Shown in pieces: positions 17,641 through 27,468 of a stretch of DNA of 64,000 nucleotides (positions are counted from its first letter, which is position 1; each line of letters starts with the position of its first letter). Below the pieces are notes generated by a model, which saw nothing but the letters and a program-made list of their open reading frames with translations, searched no databases and was not told the DNA's origin. Both the position numbers and the translations under genes were made by a program. The stretch spans positions 920,247 to 984,246 of the forward strand of contig NZ_VLLG01000003.1 in assembly GCF_007830125.1 (NCBI RefSeq), written 5' to 3'. The DNA is from Chitinophaga japonensis. Lineage in GTDB: Bacteria > Bacteroidota > Bacteroidia > Chitinophagales > Chitinophagaceae.

Positions 17641-17662
17641 TAAATTAATAATTAATAATTCT
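17641..17662. repeat. Single short heptad arm (TAATTAA-type)
   Basis: Three AT-rich 7-nt units (AAATTAA, then TAATTAA, etc.) lie just downstream of mgtE. No opposing arm is visible. It resembles the arms of the TTAATTA-type palindromes. Confidence 0.4.
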
Positions 17663-17664
17663 AC

Positions 17665-19041
17665 TTAAAGGAGCACGCCCCGCATCAGCGTATAGGCTAC
17701 GGAGAAGTAGATCAGCAGGCCGGTAACGTCCACTAAAGTGGCTACAAACGGAGCAGAGGAAGTGGCCGGGTCTGCGCCCAGCTTCTTCAGGAACAGGGGC
17801 AGCATGGAGCCGGAAAGGGTGCCCCACAGCACTACGCCTACCAGCGATATGCCAACGGTAAGGCCTATGAGGAAAGTATGGTCGCCATAGGTATGGAACA
17901 GGGAGTTCCATAACAGGATGCGCACAAAGCCGATCAGGCCCAGTACGCCGCCCAGCATCAGGCCGGAAAGGATCTCCCGCCGCATCACGCGCCACCAGTC
18001 GCTGATGGATATCTCGCCCAGGGCCATAGCCTGTATGATCAGGGTGGAGGCCTGCGAGCCGCTGTTGCCCCCGCTGGAAATGATCAGCGGTACAAACAGC
18101 GCCAGCACCACGGCCTTGGCAATTTCGTCCTCGAAAAATCCCATGGCAGTGGCGGTCAGCATTTCACCGATGAACAATACTACCAGCCAGCCTACCCGCT
18201 TTTTTACCAGCCGTAGCAGGGGCATGTCCAGGTAGGGCTCGTCCAGCGCTTCGGTACCGCCTATCTTCTGGATGTCTTCCGTATGTTCTTCATTGGCGAT
18301 CCACAGCATATCGTCAATGGTCACAATACCCAGCAGGATGCCCTGGTCATCTATTACGGGAAGGGCTACACGGTTTTCTACCCGGAACACCTGTATGGCC
18401 TCTTCCTGCTCGTCATTGGCATGCAGGGCCACAAAGCGGTCGTCCATCAGGGTATGCACCTGGGTGTCCGGCGATACCAGCAGGAACTCCCGTATCCGGA
18501 AGTCGTCCAGCAGCTTCCCTTTTTCATCGATCACATAGATCACGTCAATGGTTTCGCTGTCCTTGCCATGCTCCCGGATGTAATCCAGCACCTGCTTTAC
18601 GCTCCATTCCTCCCGTACGGCAATGTAGTCCGGGGTCATGATACGGCCTACGCTGGTTTCAGGGTAGCCCAGCAGCGAAAGGGTGATGCGGCGCTCTTCA
18701 GGGGTCAGCAGCTTGATCAGCTCTTTCACGGCTTCGCTGTGCAGCTCCCCCAGGAAGGCGGCGCGGTCATCCGCCGGCAGCTCGTTCAGCAGCTCTGCTA
18801 CCTTGGCGGCCGGCAGGTTGCGGATCACCTCCTCCTGCTGGGGAAAGTCCAGTATGCGGAAGGCGGCGGCGGCCCGGCTGATGGAAAGGTGGGTAATGAT
18901 CAGGTCTGCCTGCTCCGGGTCCTCGTAGATCAGCTCCGCGATGTCGGTAATAAGCTGATCGTCCAGGTACACCCGCAGCTCCTGGTAGTTGCGCTCATTG
19001 GCCAACATGCCGAATTTTTCCAGTAAGGCTTCATTTTCCAT
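17665..19041 (-). CDS. mgtE: Magnesium transporter MgtE
   Basis: The 458-aa protein has the full MgtE architecture. An acidic N-terminal domain (about 1-135) has LLNELPADDRAAFLGEL. A CBS pair follows (about 140-265: VGRIMTPDYIAVREEWSVKQ, ALPVIDDQGILLGIVTIDDM). Five transmembrane helices (about 290-455) include PLIISSGGNSGSQASTLIIQ, which lines the pore of family members. It is a Mg2+-selective channel in the inner membrane gated by Mg2+ at the CBS and N domains. The length is typical. Confidence 0.95.
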   Translation of the reverse strand: MENEALLEKFGMLANERNYQELRVYLDDQLITDIAELIYEDPEQADLIITHLSISRAAAAFRILDFPQQEEVIRNLPAAKVAELLNELPADDRAAFLGELHSEAVKELIKLLTPEERRITLSLLGYPETSVGRIMTPDYIAVREEWSVKQVLDYIREHGKDSETIDVIYVIDEKGKLLDDFRIREFLLVSPDTQVHTLMDDRFVALHANDEQEEAIQVFRVENRVALPVIDDQGILLGIVTIDDMLWIANEEHTEDIQKIGGTEALDEPYLDMPLLRLVKKRVGWLVVLFIGEMLTATAMGFFEDEIAKAVVLALFVPLIISSGGNSGSQASTLIIQAMALGEISISDWWRVMRREILSGLMLGGVLGLIGFVRILLWNSLFHTYGDHTFLIGLTVGISLVGVVLWGTLSGSMLPLFLKKLGADPATSSAPFVATLVDVTGLLIYFSVAYTLMRGVLL

Positions 19042-19082
19042 ATTCCATTGACTCTCTGAACGAAAATAAACAAATAAGTTTG

Positions 19083-19952
19083 CTATAACACTTCGGCTAC
19101 ATGCTTCCGGATATTCTCACAGATCGTATCGGTAGGCAGGTCGTTGGCGTCTTTCCCGAAGGGGTCCTCGATCTCTTCCGCTATCAGCTCCAGGCTGGCC
19201 AGCACATAGAATATGAACACCACCATGGGGATGATCAGGTAACCTACGCTGAACACATAGCCGAAAGGCAGGGTCATGACGTAAAAGAAAATGAATTTTT
19301 TCAGGAACACGCTGTAGGAAAACGGGATGGGCGTGTTTTTGATGCGCTCGCAGGCGCCGCAGATATCCGTGAGGGCCTGCAGCTCCTGGTTGATGGTGAT
19401 CAGTTGGTCGCCGCTGATCTGCTGCCGGCGGTACAGCTCATGCACGCGCCGCAGTAAAAGGGCAGCCGCCTGGTTGGGCACGTGCTGCTGGATATCGGGC
19501 GCAAATTCCTGCACGGGCGCCAGCTCTTCCGGCACAAAGGTGCCGCGTAAATGATTTTTCAGGCAAAAGGCATAGTTGGGGATCATGTGCCGGAAGAAAA
19601 GCCGGTCCGCTTCATTCCCGGCCGGCAGTATGGCTTCGATCTTCATGGCCAGGTTGCGGCAGTTGTTCACCATGGCGCCCCATTGCTTGCGGCCCTCCCA
19701 CCAACGGTCATACGCCGTATTGGTGCGGAACACCAGCAACAGGGAGATCACGAAGCCCAGCAGGCTGTGCACGATGGACAGGTGCTGCAGCTCCGTATAC
19801 CGCCGCAGGTTCCATACCTCCAGCTCCAGCATGCCAATGATGCCGGCATACACGCTCAGCCCGATGAACATGGGGAACAGCTTCCTGACGGTATCTGCCT
19901 TATGGATCCGGAATATAAAGGTGAACCATTCCTTCGGATTGTAGTTGATCAT
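19083..19952 (-). CDS. Bestrophin family ion channel protein
   Basis: The 289-aa membrane protein matches the bacterial bestrophin (UPF0187) family: MINYNPKEWFTFIF at the start, hydrophobic helices at about 25-45 and 60-80, then FRTNTAYDRWWEGRKQWG, the family signature. Two further hydrophobic segments appear in the C-terminal half (FIFFYVMTLPFGYVFSVGYLI). The tail is ELIAEEIEDPFGKDANDLP, which in bestrophins binds calcium or seals the pore. Bacterial homologues form pentameric channels. ATG 19952 is preferred over the TTG at 19997, which has no family support. Confidence 0.9.
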   Translation of the reverse strand: MINYNPKEWFTFIFRIHKADTVRKLFPMFIGLSVYAGIIGMLELEVWNLRRYTELQHLSIVHSLLGFVISLLLVFRTNTAYDRWWEGRKQWGAMVNNCRNLAMKIEAILPAGNEADRLFFRHMIPNYAFCLKNHLRGTFVPEELAPVQEFAPDIQQHVPNQAAALLLRRVHELYRRQQISGDQLITINQELQALTDICGACERIKNTPIPFSYSVFLKKFIFFYVMTLPFGYVFSVGYLIIPMVVFIFYVLASLELIAEEIEDPFGKDANDLPTDTICENIRKHVAEVL

Positions 19953-20080
19953 GTATTGAAAGTTATAGGCCGGTAAAATATCCTTTTCCGGGCGCAAACC
20001 TAAAATTTTTACGCCTGATTTTGATAACTTGTTGCTTTACCTTTATTTTACGCTTCTTAATTTATACCAAGGCGAGCGCT

Positions 20081-20470
20081 ATGATCAAGCCGTACTTATA
20101 CGTCGATAAGACAAAGAGAAAGGGCAGAGGAGTATTTACGAAAGAGAAAATACCTGCCGGAACGTTAATTGAAGTATCCCCGGTAATTGTATTGTCGTAT
20201 GATGATACGGAGATAGTGGACAAAACCAAGCTGCACAACTACATTTTCCTGTGGGGCGTAAGGGAAACCCGCTCCTGCGTGGCGCTGGGCTTTTGTTCTA
20301 TTTACAATCACTCCTACGATCCCAACTGCGAGTATGAAATGGATTTTGAAGCGGACACCATGAGCATCAAGACCCGCCGTGAAATCAGGAAGGGGGAGGA
20401 GCTGAGCATCAACTACAATGGCGAGGTGACCGATACATCACCGGTATGGTTTGATGTAAAGAGAAAGTAG
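20081..20470 (+). CDS. SET domain-containing protein
   Basis: The 129-aa protein is essentially a bare SET domain: KRKGRGVFTKEKIPAGTLIEV (about 12-32), the cofactor/knot motif FCSIYNHSYDPNC (about 72-84, corresponding to NHxxxPN) and GEELSINY (about 106-113). SET enzymes transfer methyl groups from SAM to lysine. Bacterial single-domain versions have few known targets. The ATG at 20081 gives a family-like start; the longer frame from 20021 adds an unrelated hydrophobic stretch. There is no histone-like gene next to it. A CCGGC-T6-GCCGG hairpin follows at 20486-20501. Confidence 0.82.
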   Translation: MIKPYLYVDKTKRKGRGVFTKEKIPAGTLIEVSPVIVLSYDDTEIVDKTKLHNYIFLWGVRETRSCVALGFCSIYNHSYDPNCEYEMDFEADTMSIKTRREIRKGEELSINYNGEVTDTSPVWFDVKRK

Positions 20471-20485
20471 GGGAGTTATCCATAC

Positions 20486-20501
20486 CCGGCTTTTTTGCCG
20501 G
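20486..20501 (+). terminator. Short hairpin after the SET gene
   Basis: CCGGC (20486-20490) and GCCGG (20497-20501) flank TTTTTT. The 5-bp stem could end the SET transcript, though no T-tract follows. It also overlaps the -33 element of the hut promoter. Confidence 0.35.
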
Positions 20502-20523
20502 AATGATAATTTCCCTAAATTTG
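20494..20523 (+). promoter_or_regulatory. Promoter of the marR-hut operon
   Basis: TTTG at 20494-20497 and an exact TAAATTTG at 20516-20523 are separated by 18 nt, matching the Bacteroidota consensus. A start near 20530 leaves a leader of about 27 nt that contains a palindrome (20534-20547). Confidence 0.7.
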
Positions 20524-20533
20524 TAAATAAATG

Positions 20534-20547
20534 TATAAGTACTTATA
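20534..20547. promoter_or_regulatory. 14-bp palindrome, candidate MarR operator
   Basis: TATAAGTACTTATA is a perfect 14-bp palindrome. It lies 10 nt past the -7 box and 9 nt before the MarR start codon, a position where a bound dimer would block initiation or elongation. MarR proteins bind AT-rich palindromes of this size, so autoregulation together with the hut genes is likely. Confidence 0.6.
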
Positions 20548-20556
20548 TAATTAACA

Positions 20557-21063
20557 ATGTCCTTTTACCACTCACTCGGTTTCCTGGTTTTCGGCAGCCG
20601 CCTGCGCAGGTTGAGCGAATACTTCCTGGCGGAGGTGAACAAAGTGTATGAACAGGCCGGTATTCCCTTTGAAGCCAGTTGGTTCCCGGTATTCTATTTG
20701 CTGTCACAGCAGCAGCCCATGTCTTTAATAGACATTGCCGATGCGCTGGAAGTGTCCCACTCGGCCATCAGCCAGTTAGTGACCGGCCTGCGCAAAAAGG
20801 ACCTGGTGAAAACAGCGCCCTGCCCGGAAGACGGGCGCCGGCAACTGGTGATGCTCAGCAAAAAAGGTGAGGACCTGCTACACCGGGTGCAGCCCATCTG
20901 GGACGCCATTACTGCCGCCATGACGGAAATGGTAGCTGCGCATAAGCAAAGCCGGCAGGTGCTGGAGGCCATCGGGCAGGTGGAACAGGCTATGCAGGCC
21001 GCGCCGCTGTCCGAACGCGTATCCGCCCGCTTGCCCGGTCATCATCAACCCATCCATCCATAA
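20557..21063 (+). CDS. MarR family transcriptional regulator
   Basis: The 168-aa protein is a winged-helix MarR type. An N-terminal dimerisation helix is followed by SWFPVFYLLSQQQPMSLIDI, the recognition region ALEVSHSAISQLVTGLRKKDL (about 63-83), the wing TAPCPEDGRRQLVMLSKKG (about 87-105) and a C-terminal helix. It is the first gene of a run with hutH 19 nt downstream, so it probably controls histidine degradation and its own synthesis. Classical hut repressors (HutC) are GntR-type, so this is a different regulator class. The effector is not evident; urocanate or histidine would be logical. Confidence 0.85.
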   Translation: MSFYHSLGFLVFGSRLRRLSEYFLAEVNKVYEQAGIPFEASWFPVFYLLSQQQPMSLIDIADALEVSHSAISQLVTGLRKKDLVKTAPCPEDGRRQLVMLSKKGEDLLHRVQPIWDAITAAMTEMVAAHKQSRQVLEAIGQVEQAMQAAPLSERVSARLPGHHQPIHP

Positions 21064-21082
21064 AACAAAAACATACACCAAA

Positions 21083-22651
21083 ATGAGCGAAGCTTTCAGA
21101 TACGGTATAGATCAGCTAACGGTAGGCCGTGCGCTGGATATAGCGGCCGGCCGTACCCGCGCGGTCGTCACACCGGAAGTTACCGCCAGGATAAAGGCCA
21201 GCTATGACCATGTGCAGGCCATTGTAGCCCGGCACACCACGGTATACGGCATTAACACGGGCTTCGGCCCCTTATGCGATACCAAGATATCCGAGGAGGA
21301 TACCCGGGCCTTGCAGTACAACATCCTGCAAAGCCACAGTGTAGGCGTAGGCGATAGTATCCCGGAGGAAACGGCGCGCATCATGCTGATCGCCAAAGTG
21401 CAGGCCCTGGCGCAGGGCTATTCCGGTATTGCACCCGCCACCCTGGAGCGCATTACCTGGCATATTGAGCAGGGCATTACGCCCCTGGTGCCGGAAAAAG
21501 GCTCCGTAGGCGCTTCCGGCGACCTGGCGCCGCTGTCGCACCTGTTCCTGCCGTTGATAGGGCTGGGAGAAGTGTGGTATAAGGGAAAGGTAACGCCGGC
21601 GGCCGCCATGCTGCAGCAGGAAGGCCTGGAGCCCGTAGTGCTGGGGCCAAAGGAAGGGCTGGCGCTGATCAATGGCACACAGTTCATACTGGCGTTTGCG
21701 GTAAAGGCCCTGCAGCGCCTGCACAATGCGCTGGAGGCCGCGGACATCATCGCTGCGCTTTCGCTGGAAGGCCTGATGGGTACGGCCAAGCCTTTTGACC
21801 CGCGCCTGCATGCTATCCGTCCTTTTCCCGGCAACCAGTTGGTGGCGCACCGTTTAAAACTGCTGCTGGATGGCTCGGAGATCATGGCTTCGCACGTGGA
21901 CTGCGGCCGCGTACAGGACCCTTACTCCCTGCGCTGCATTCCGCAGGTGCACGGCGCATCCCGCACCGCCTGGCAGCACCTCATGGAGCTGACCACCATC
22001 GAGCTGAACGCGGTAACGGACAACCCCATCATCTTCAACGCGGAGGATACCATCAGCGGGGGCAACTTTCACGGGCAGCCCATGGCCCTGCCGTTGGACT
22101 ATGCCACCATAGCGGCTGCGGAGCTGGGCAACATCTCCGACCGCCGCTGCTACATGATGATAGAAGGCCGCTACGGCTTGCCCAAACTGCTGATAGAAGA
22201 TGCCGGCCTTAACTCCGGATTTATGGTGCCGCAATACACTACCGCTGCGCTGGTAACGGAGAACAAAACGCTTTGCTTCCCGGCCAGCGCCGACAGCGTG
22301 CCCACCTCGCTGGGGCAGGAGGACCATGTGTCCATGGGCTCCATCAGCGGCCGCAAGCTGAACCAGGTGATCGGCAACCTGGAATACATACTGGCCATTG
22401 AGCTGCTGTATGCCGCGCAGGCCGTGGATTTCCGCCGCCCGCTGAAGTCCGGCCCTATCCTGGAAGCCTGCCACGCCTATGCGCGGGAGCAGGTATCCTT
22501 TGCACGGAAAGACCGGGTGTTTGCCACTGACATCCGGGCGCTGCATGCCATCGTTACAGACCAATCGCTTGTTCGCCTGGCCAATGAAACGGCCGGCGCT
22601 CATCATTTACCTTTAAACGGCATTCACCATGACCAGTTCGGACTTTATTAA
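21083..22651 (+). CDS. hutH: Histidine ammonia-lyase
   Basis: The 522-aa enzyme deaminates L-histidine to urocanate, the first step of histidine use. The MIO cofactor forms from Ala144-Ser145-Gly146 in [14 protein letters not shown]. Other family motifs are [10 protein letters not shown] (55-64), with the catalytic Tyr, [10 protein letters not shown], and the C-terminal QEDHVSMGS. Its 3' end overlaps hutU by 23 nt, indicating a tightly packed operon behind the MarR gene. Confidence 0.97.
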   Translation: MSEAFRYGIDQLTVGRALDIAAGRTRAVVTPEVTARIKASYDHVQAIVARHTTVYGINTGFGPLCDTKISEEDTRALQYNILQSHSVGVGDSIPEETARIMLIAKVQALAQGYSGIAPATLERITWHIEQGITPLVPEKGSVGASGDLAPLSHLFLPLIGLGEVWYKGKVTPAAAMLQQEGLEPVVLGPKEGLALINGTQFILAFAVKALQRLHNALEAADIIAALSLEGLMGTAKPFDPRLHAIRPFPGNQLVAHRLKLLLDGSEIMASHVDCGRVQDPYSLRCIPQVHGASRTAWQHLMELTTIELNAVTDNPIIFNAEDTISGGNFHGQPMALPLDYATIAAAELGNISDRRCYMMIEGRYGLPKLLIEDAGLNSGFMVPQYTTAALVTENKTLCFPASADSVPTSLGQEDHVSMGSISGRKLNQVIGNLEYILAIELLYAAQAVDFRRPLKSGPILEACHAYAREQVSFARKDRVFATDIRALHAIVTDQSLVRLANETAGAHHLPLNGIHHDQFGLY

Positions 22652-24305
22652 TACCTACGCGGCGCACCCGCATTACAAAGCGCCCCGGGGCGCGCAACTG
22701 CATGCCAGGAGCTGGCAGACGGAAGCCCCGCTGCGCATGCTGCTGAACAACCTTGACCATGAAGTAGCCGAAAACCCCGCTGAGCTGGTAGTGTACGGCG
22801 GCATCGGGCAGGCGGCCAGGAACCGGGAGGCCCTGCAGCGCATTATTGAGCTGCTGCTGGAACTGGATGAAGAACATTCCCTGCTGGTGCAGTCCGGCAA
22901 GCCCGCAGGCATTGTGCGCACGCACCCACAGGCCCCGCGCGTGCTGCTGGCCAACAGTAACCTGGTGCCCAAATGGGCCACCTGGGAGCATTTCAACGAG
23001 CTACGCGCAAAAGGCCTGATGATGTTCGGCCAAATGACCGCCGGTAGCTGGATATACATTGGTACACAAGGCATTTTACAGGGCACCTACGAAACCTTTG
23101 TGGAATGCGGGCGCCAGCATTTTAACGGGAACCTGCAGGGCCGCCTGCTGGTAACGGCCGGCCTCGGAGGTATGGGCGGCGCACAGCCCCTGGCCGCTAC
23201 CATGGCCGGTGCGGTGTTCCTGGGCGCGGATGTGGACCCGGCCCGCATACAGAAAAGGATAGACACCCGCTACATTGACCGCATGACGCACTCCTACGAG
23301 GAAGCCATACAATGGATCACCGCCGCCAAAGCAAAAGGAGAGGCGCTGTCCGTAGGACTGGTGAGCGATGCAGGCGACCTGCTGGAAAGATTATTGCAGG
23401 ATAATATCATACCGGATATACTGACAGACCAGACCTCCGCGCATGACCCGGTGAACGGCTATATACCCAACGGGCTGTCCCTGGAGGAAGCGGCGGCGCT
23501 GCGTAAAAGCGATCCGGCCGCCTACCAGCAGCGGGCCTTCAAAAGCATGGCCCGGCATGTGGGCTATATGCTGCAACTGCAGGAGCGCGGCGCGGTTACC
23601 TTTGATTATGGCAACAACCTGCGGGAGTTTGCGAAGCAGGGTGGCGAGCCCAACGCGTTTAATTTCCCGGGCTTCACGCCGGCGTATATACGCCCGCTGT
23701 TCTGTGAAGGGAAAGGACCATTCCGATGGGTAGCCCTGTCCGGCGACCCGGAGGATATCTATACCACGGACCGGGCGCTGATGGAAGCATTTCCTGAGAA
23801 CACGGCGCTGATCAACTGGCTGCAGCAGGCGCAGCAGAAGATTGCCTTCCAGGGTCTGCCGGCCCGCATTTGCTGGCTGGGTATGGGCGAGCGGGAAAAA
23901 GCGGGCCTGATCTTTAATGAACTGGTGCGCAGTGGCAAGGTAAAAGCGCCCATCGTAATCGGGAGAGACCACCTGGACTGCGGGTCCGTAGCCTCCCCCA
24001 ACCGGGAAACGGAGGCCATGAAAGACGGATCAGATGCGGTATCCGACTGGCCGCTGCTGAACCTGATGAGCAATACGGCCGGTGGCGCTACCTGGGTGTC
24101 CTTTCACCATGGCGGCGGGGTAGGCATGGGCTACTCCCAGCATGCCGGTATGGTAGTGCTGGCCGATGGTACGGACCGCGCAGCGGAATGCCTTAAAAGA
24201 GTACTGTTCAATGACCCGGCCATGGGCATTTTCCGGCATGCAGATGCCGGTTATGAGCAGGCGCAGGAGTTTATGGACGGATTGAGGATAAAAGCTAACT
24301 ACTAA
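22629..24305 (+). CDS. hutU: Urocanate hydratase
   Basis: The 558-aa urocanase converts urocanate to imidazolone propionate using tightly bound NAD. Visible motifs are [30 protein letters not shown], the NAD-binding [17 protein letters not shown] and [19 protein letters not shown], which contains the conserved Cys. The start at 22629 lies inside hutH; no later ATG keeps the conserved N-terminus. Confidence 0.96.
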   Translation: MTSSDFINTYAAHPHYKAPRGAQLHARSWQTEAPLRMLLNNLDHEVAENPAELVVYGGIGQAARNREALQRIIELLLELDEEHSLLVQSGKPAGIVRTHPQAPRVLLANSNLVPKWATWEHFNELRAKGLMMFGQMTAGSWIYIGTQGILQGTYETFVECGRQHFNGNLQGRLLVTAGLGGMGGAQPLAATMAGAVFLGADVDPARIQKRIDTRYIDRMTHSYEEAIQWITAAKAKGEALSVGLVSDAGDLLERLLQDNIIPDILTDQTSAHDPVNGYIPNGLSLEEAAALRKSDPAAYQQRAFKSMARHVGYMLQLQERGAVTFDYGNNLREFAKQGGEPNAFNFPGFTPAYIRPLFCEGKGPFRWVALSGDPEDIYTTDRALMEAFPENTALINWLQQAQQKIAFQGLPARICWLGMGEREKAGLIFNELVRSGKVKAPIVIGRDHLDCGSVASPNRETEAMKDGSDAVSDWPLLNLMSNTAGGATWVSFHHGGGVGMGYSQHAGMVVLADGTDRAAECLKRVLFNDPAMGIFRHADAGYEQAQEFMDGLRIKANY

Positions 24306-24319
24306 CAATTGTTTAAGCA

Positions 24320-25543
24320 ATGTTATTGATCGGACCTTTTTCCCAGATACTGCCAATGAACGGGCTGCCCCTGAAAGGGCCCCTGCGTGATGAGCAGTTG
24401 CCGGTCATTGAAAAGGGCGGCATTATTGTTACAGACGGGGCCATTGTTACCATGGGCCGTTTTGCTTCCCTGCGCGTACAATACCCGCAGTGCGAGGTGC
24501 ATTTTATTGACCGGCCGATGGTGCTGCTGCCGGGATTCATTGACTGCCATACGCACATCTGTTTTGATGGCAACCGCAGCCGTGACTATGCCCTGCGCAT
24601 TGCCGGCCAGAGCTACCTGGAAATAGCGCGGGCCGGCGGCGGCATCTGGGACACCGTTACCAAAACACGTGCAGCCGACGACGTTACCCTGGCGGAAAAT
24701 ACCGTGGCGCGCGCCAACCAGCACCTGCGGGAGGGCGTTACTACCATGGAAGTGAAGAGCGGCTACGGCCTGGATATGGTGAACGAGATGAAGATGCTGC
24801 AGGCCATACAAAGCGCATCGCTGCACACGCCGGCCACACTGGTGCCTACCTGCCTGGCCGCGCACATGCTGCCAAAGGATTTTAACGGCACGGAAAACGA
24901 TTATCTCCACTGGATCATTGCGGAGCTGCTGCCGGTGGTGCAGGCGGAACAACTGGCCCGGCGGGTGGACATTTTCGTGGAAGCAACCGCCTTTACGCCG
25001 GCAGCCGCCCTCCGTTTCCTGGAAAAGGCCATGGGCATGGGGTTTGCCGCTACCGTGCATGCAGACCAGTTCAGCGCCGGCGGCAGTGAGGTAGCGGTGA
25101 AGGCCGGTGCACTGTCGGCCGATCACCTGGAGGCCAGCACCGAAGCGCAGATAGCGCTGCTGGCAAAGTCCGGCACAACGGCGGTGGTGCTGCCCGGCGC
25201 TTCCCTGGGACTGGGCATGCCTTACGCACCGGCCCGCCGCCTGCTGGATGCGGGCGCCAGCCTGGTCATTGCCAGCGACTGGAACCCCGGCTCTGCGCCC
25301 ATGGGCGACCTGCTGCTGCAGGCAGCCGTAATGGGCGCCGCAGAGAAGCTGACCATGGCGGAAACCCTGGCCGCCCTGACTGTAAGAGCTGCTCCCGCCC
25401 TGCAACTGCGCAATGCCGGCCACCTGGGGCCGGGGCATGCGGCAGACCTGCAGGCCTATCCCTGTGCCGACTACCGGGAGATACTCTATTACCAGGGCAG
25501 GATGAAACCGGAAATGGTATGGAAGAAAGGCGTGCTTATATGA
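24320..25543 (+). CDS. hutI: Imidazolonepropionase
   Basis: The 407-aa amidohydrolase-fold enzyme opens the imidazolone ring to N-formimino-L-glutamate. It carries FIDCHTHICFDGNRSRDY (metal HxH, about 73-90), VKSGYGLD (about 146-153), TVHADQFSAGGS (about 243-254) and the metal Asp in VIASDWNPGSAP. It begins 14 nt after hutU and its stop overlaps the hutG start as ATGA (25540-25543). Confidence 0.96.
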   Translation: MLLIGPFSQILPMNGLPLKGPLRDEQLPVIEKGGIIVTDGAIVTMGRFASLRVQYPQCEVHFIDRPMVLLPGFIDCHTHICFDGNRSRDYALRIAGQSYLEIARAGGGIWDTVTKTRAADDVTLAENTVARANQHLREGVTTMEVKSGYGLDMVNEMKMLQAIQSASLHTPATLVPTCLAAHMLPKDFNGTENDYLHWIIAELLPVVQAEQLARRVDIFVEATAFTPAAALRFLEKAMGMGFAATVHADQFSAGGSEVAVKAGALSADHLEASTEAQIALLAKSGTTAVVLPGASLGLGMPYAPARRLLDAGASLVIASDWNPGSAPMGDLLLQAAVMGAAEKLTMAETLAALTVRAAPALQLRNAGHLGPGHAADLQAYPCADYREILYYQGRMKPEMVWKKGVLI

Positions 25544-26529
25544 ACACAAAATATTACCAGCCTGCGGCTGATGGCGTATGGACGGGCAGGATAGACGGCT
25601 CCGGGTCCGAAGTGCAGCGGTGGCACCAGCGCGTACAGCCGGTGTACCTGCCGGAGGAAGCGCTGCCGGTGCTCCGGCCATCGCAGCAGGGCGTGGTATT
25701 GCTGGGCTTTGCCTGCGATGAGGGCGTGCGGCGCAACAAGGGCAGAACCGGTGCTGCACAGGGGCCGGCGGCGCTGCGCCGCGCCTGCGCCAACTGGCCG
25801 GTGCATTTCCCCGCGCAGCAGCTACTGCTGGACGGCGGCGATATTATCTGCCCGGATCAAAACCTGGAAGCAGCCCAGGAGGCGCTGAGCGAAGCCGTGC
25901 AGCGGGTGCTGCAGGCCGGTTACCTGCCCCTGCTGCTGGGTGGCGGACATGAAATTACGTATGGTCATGCCCGTGGTATCTACCGGTTCTTTCAACAGCA
26001 GGCGTTAGGCCTGGTGAATTTTGACGCGCATTTTGACCTGCGCATACCCGGCCCGGAAGGCCCCAGTTCCGGCACCGGTTTCTGGCAACTGGCGCAGGAC
26101 TGCCGGCAGCAACACCGGCCTTTTCACTACCTGGCCCTGGGCATACAGCAACACAGCAACACGGCACAACTGTTTCGTATAGCCGGCGAGTTGGGCGTAC
26201 AGCACTTGCCTGCCGATGCCTTTCACCGGCAGGACAGCACGGCGCTGAACGCAGCTATCGATCAGTTGTTACAGCAAACCGCACCCTTATACCTCACTAT
26301 AGACCTGGATGTGTTTGCTGGGCCGTTTGCCCCCGGCGTAAGCGCTGCTGCCGCCAACGGCATTTTGCCGGGCGGTGTATTTATGGAGGTGTACCGTAGG
26401 ATATTACGAAGCGGCCAGGTAGCGGGGATAGACATTGCAGAGCTGAACCCGGCGCTGGATATGGATAACCGCACTGCGAAGCTGGGCGCTGCATTGATAT
26501 TCGAAGCAGTGATGCACCGGTTGGGGTAG
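25540..26529 (+). CDS. hutG: Formimidoylglutamase
   Basis: The 329-aa ureohydrolase-fold enzyme releases formamide from formiminoglutamate to give glutamate. The manganese-binding signatures are GGGHEITYGH, FDAHFDLR and IDLDVFAGPFAPG. I start it at 25540, where ATG overlaps the hutI stop; the in-frame ATG at 25519 lies within hutI. With this gene the hut operon gives the complete four-step route to glutamate, with no folate-dependent FtcD step. It converges on the CHAD gene, with 7 nt between stop codons and no terminator. Confidence 0.93.
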   Translation: MNTKYYQPAADGVWTGRIDGSGSEVQRWHQRVQPVYLPEEALPVLRPSQQGVVLLGFACDEGVRRNKGRTGAAQGPAALRRACANWPVHFPAQQLLLDGGDIICPDQNLEAAQEALSEAVQRVLQAGYLPLLLGGGHEITYGHARGIYRFFQQQALGLVNFDAHFDLRIPGPEGPSSGTGFWQLAQDCRQQHRPFHYLALGIQQHSNTAQLFRIAGELGVQHLPADAFHRQDSTALNAAIDQLLQQTAPLYLTIDLDVFAGPFAPGVSAAAANGILPGGVFMEVYRRILRSGQVAGIDIAELNPALDMDNRTAKLGAALIFEAVMHRLG

Positions 26530-26536
26530 GGCAGGC

Positions 26537-27367
26537 TTACCATTCAATGGCCGGCCGCTGCTGCAGCCATTGCCGGCACTGTTGCAGTTGTTTCCTGATA
26601 TCGCCTGTTACTGCAAGTAAAAGTTGGTCCGTACCTGCCGGCACATTTATCTTCTCTCTCCGCATCAATTGCACGTTATCTTTCATGAACTGCCGGAAGG
26701 CCAGCAGGTCATGCCAGTCGCCCAGCCGGGAGCCGGCCTCGCCTGTAAAGCGTAGCATTGCTTCCAGCGGTGGCTGCTGCTGCCTGCTGAAACAGGGCTG
26801 TACGATCTCCAGTTGATAGTGCAGGCGTTTCACCTGTTTGCGCAGGTCATGCCATTTTTCCGCCGGTACATTCCCCGCTGGTATGGTAATAGCGGCGTAC
26901 TGCTCCTGCAGGTAGGCGCTGAGGTCTTTCCGTGAAGCGGCGTGATGGTCCAGTTTTTTTTCCAGCCGCCCGGGCAGTTCCTTTATGAAAGCCAGCGGGA
27001 AAGTGCCTGCAATAGCCTGTGCCTGCCGGGCCGCCAATTGGCAGTGCTGCTGCAGCAGCAGGTGATAGCCCCGGTAATGCGCGCGTTTGCTTTTCGTATA
27101 GTGCTGTAGGTATGCCTGTTGCAGGTGCAGGTCGCGCAGGGCGCCTGCGGCCTGGTGCAGCACTTTCAGCAACTGTACATATTTCTTTCCATTGAAGCCA
27201 TGACCGGTGAGCTGCCTGGCCAGTTGCAGGCAGGCGCGCGCTTTTTTAACGGATACACGCAGTTTGTGCACAGCCTTTTCATCCGCCTTTTTGTGAATGA
27301 GGGGCAGCAGTTCCGTAATGGTGTGGCATTGCGCGGCCAGGTACTGATGTAAAGTTTCCCCGATCAT
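26537..27367 (-). CDS. CHAD domain-containing protein
   Basis: The 276-aa helical protein has the conserved-histidine pattern of CHAD domains, which bind polyphosphate. Two related halves are seen: AVHKLRVSVKKARACLQLAR near 36-55 and KWHDLRKQVKRLHYQLEIVQ near 180-199, each with a His and basic residues, as well as LHQAAGALRDLHLQQAYL and GSRLGDWHDLLAFRQF. No CYTH/triphosphatase domain or polyphosphate kinase gene is adjacent. The ATG at 27367 is chosen; the longer frame upstream has no family match. Confidence 0.87.
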   Translation of the reverse strand: MIGETLHQYLAAQCHTITELLPLIHKKADEKAVHKLRVSVKKARACLQLARQLTGHGFNGKKYVQLLKVLHQAAGALRDLHLQQAYLQHYTKSKRAHYRGYHLLLQQHCQLAARQAQAIAGTFPLAFIKELPGRLEKKLDHHAASRKDLSAYLQEQYAAITIPAGNVPAEKWHDLRKQVKRLHYQLEIVQPCFSRQQQPPLEAMLRFTGEAGSRLGDWHDLLAFRQFMKDNVQLMRREKINVPAGTDQLLLAVTGDIRKQLQQCRQWLQQRPAIEW

Positions 27368-27468
27368 ATATAACTGTATTAAAGTTAGTATATATTTGCT
27401 ATCGGTTTCACAAGCGTACCATACATCCCAGTTATTCAACAGTCATTTATAACCACAAACATTTGCAA

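Noticed and set aside
24323..25759. 478-aa open frame antisense to hutI/hutG
   Set aside because: It overlaps two conserved hut genes throughout and shows no recognisable domain.
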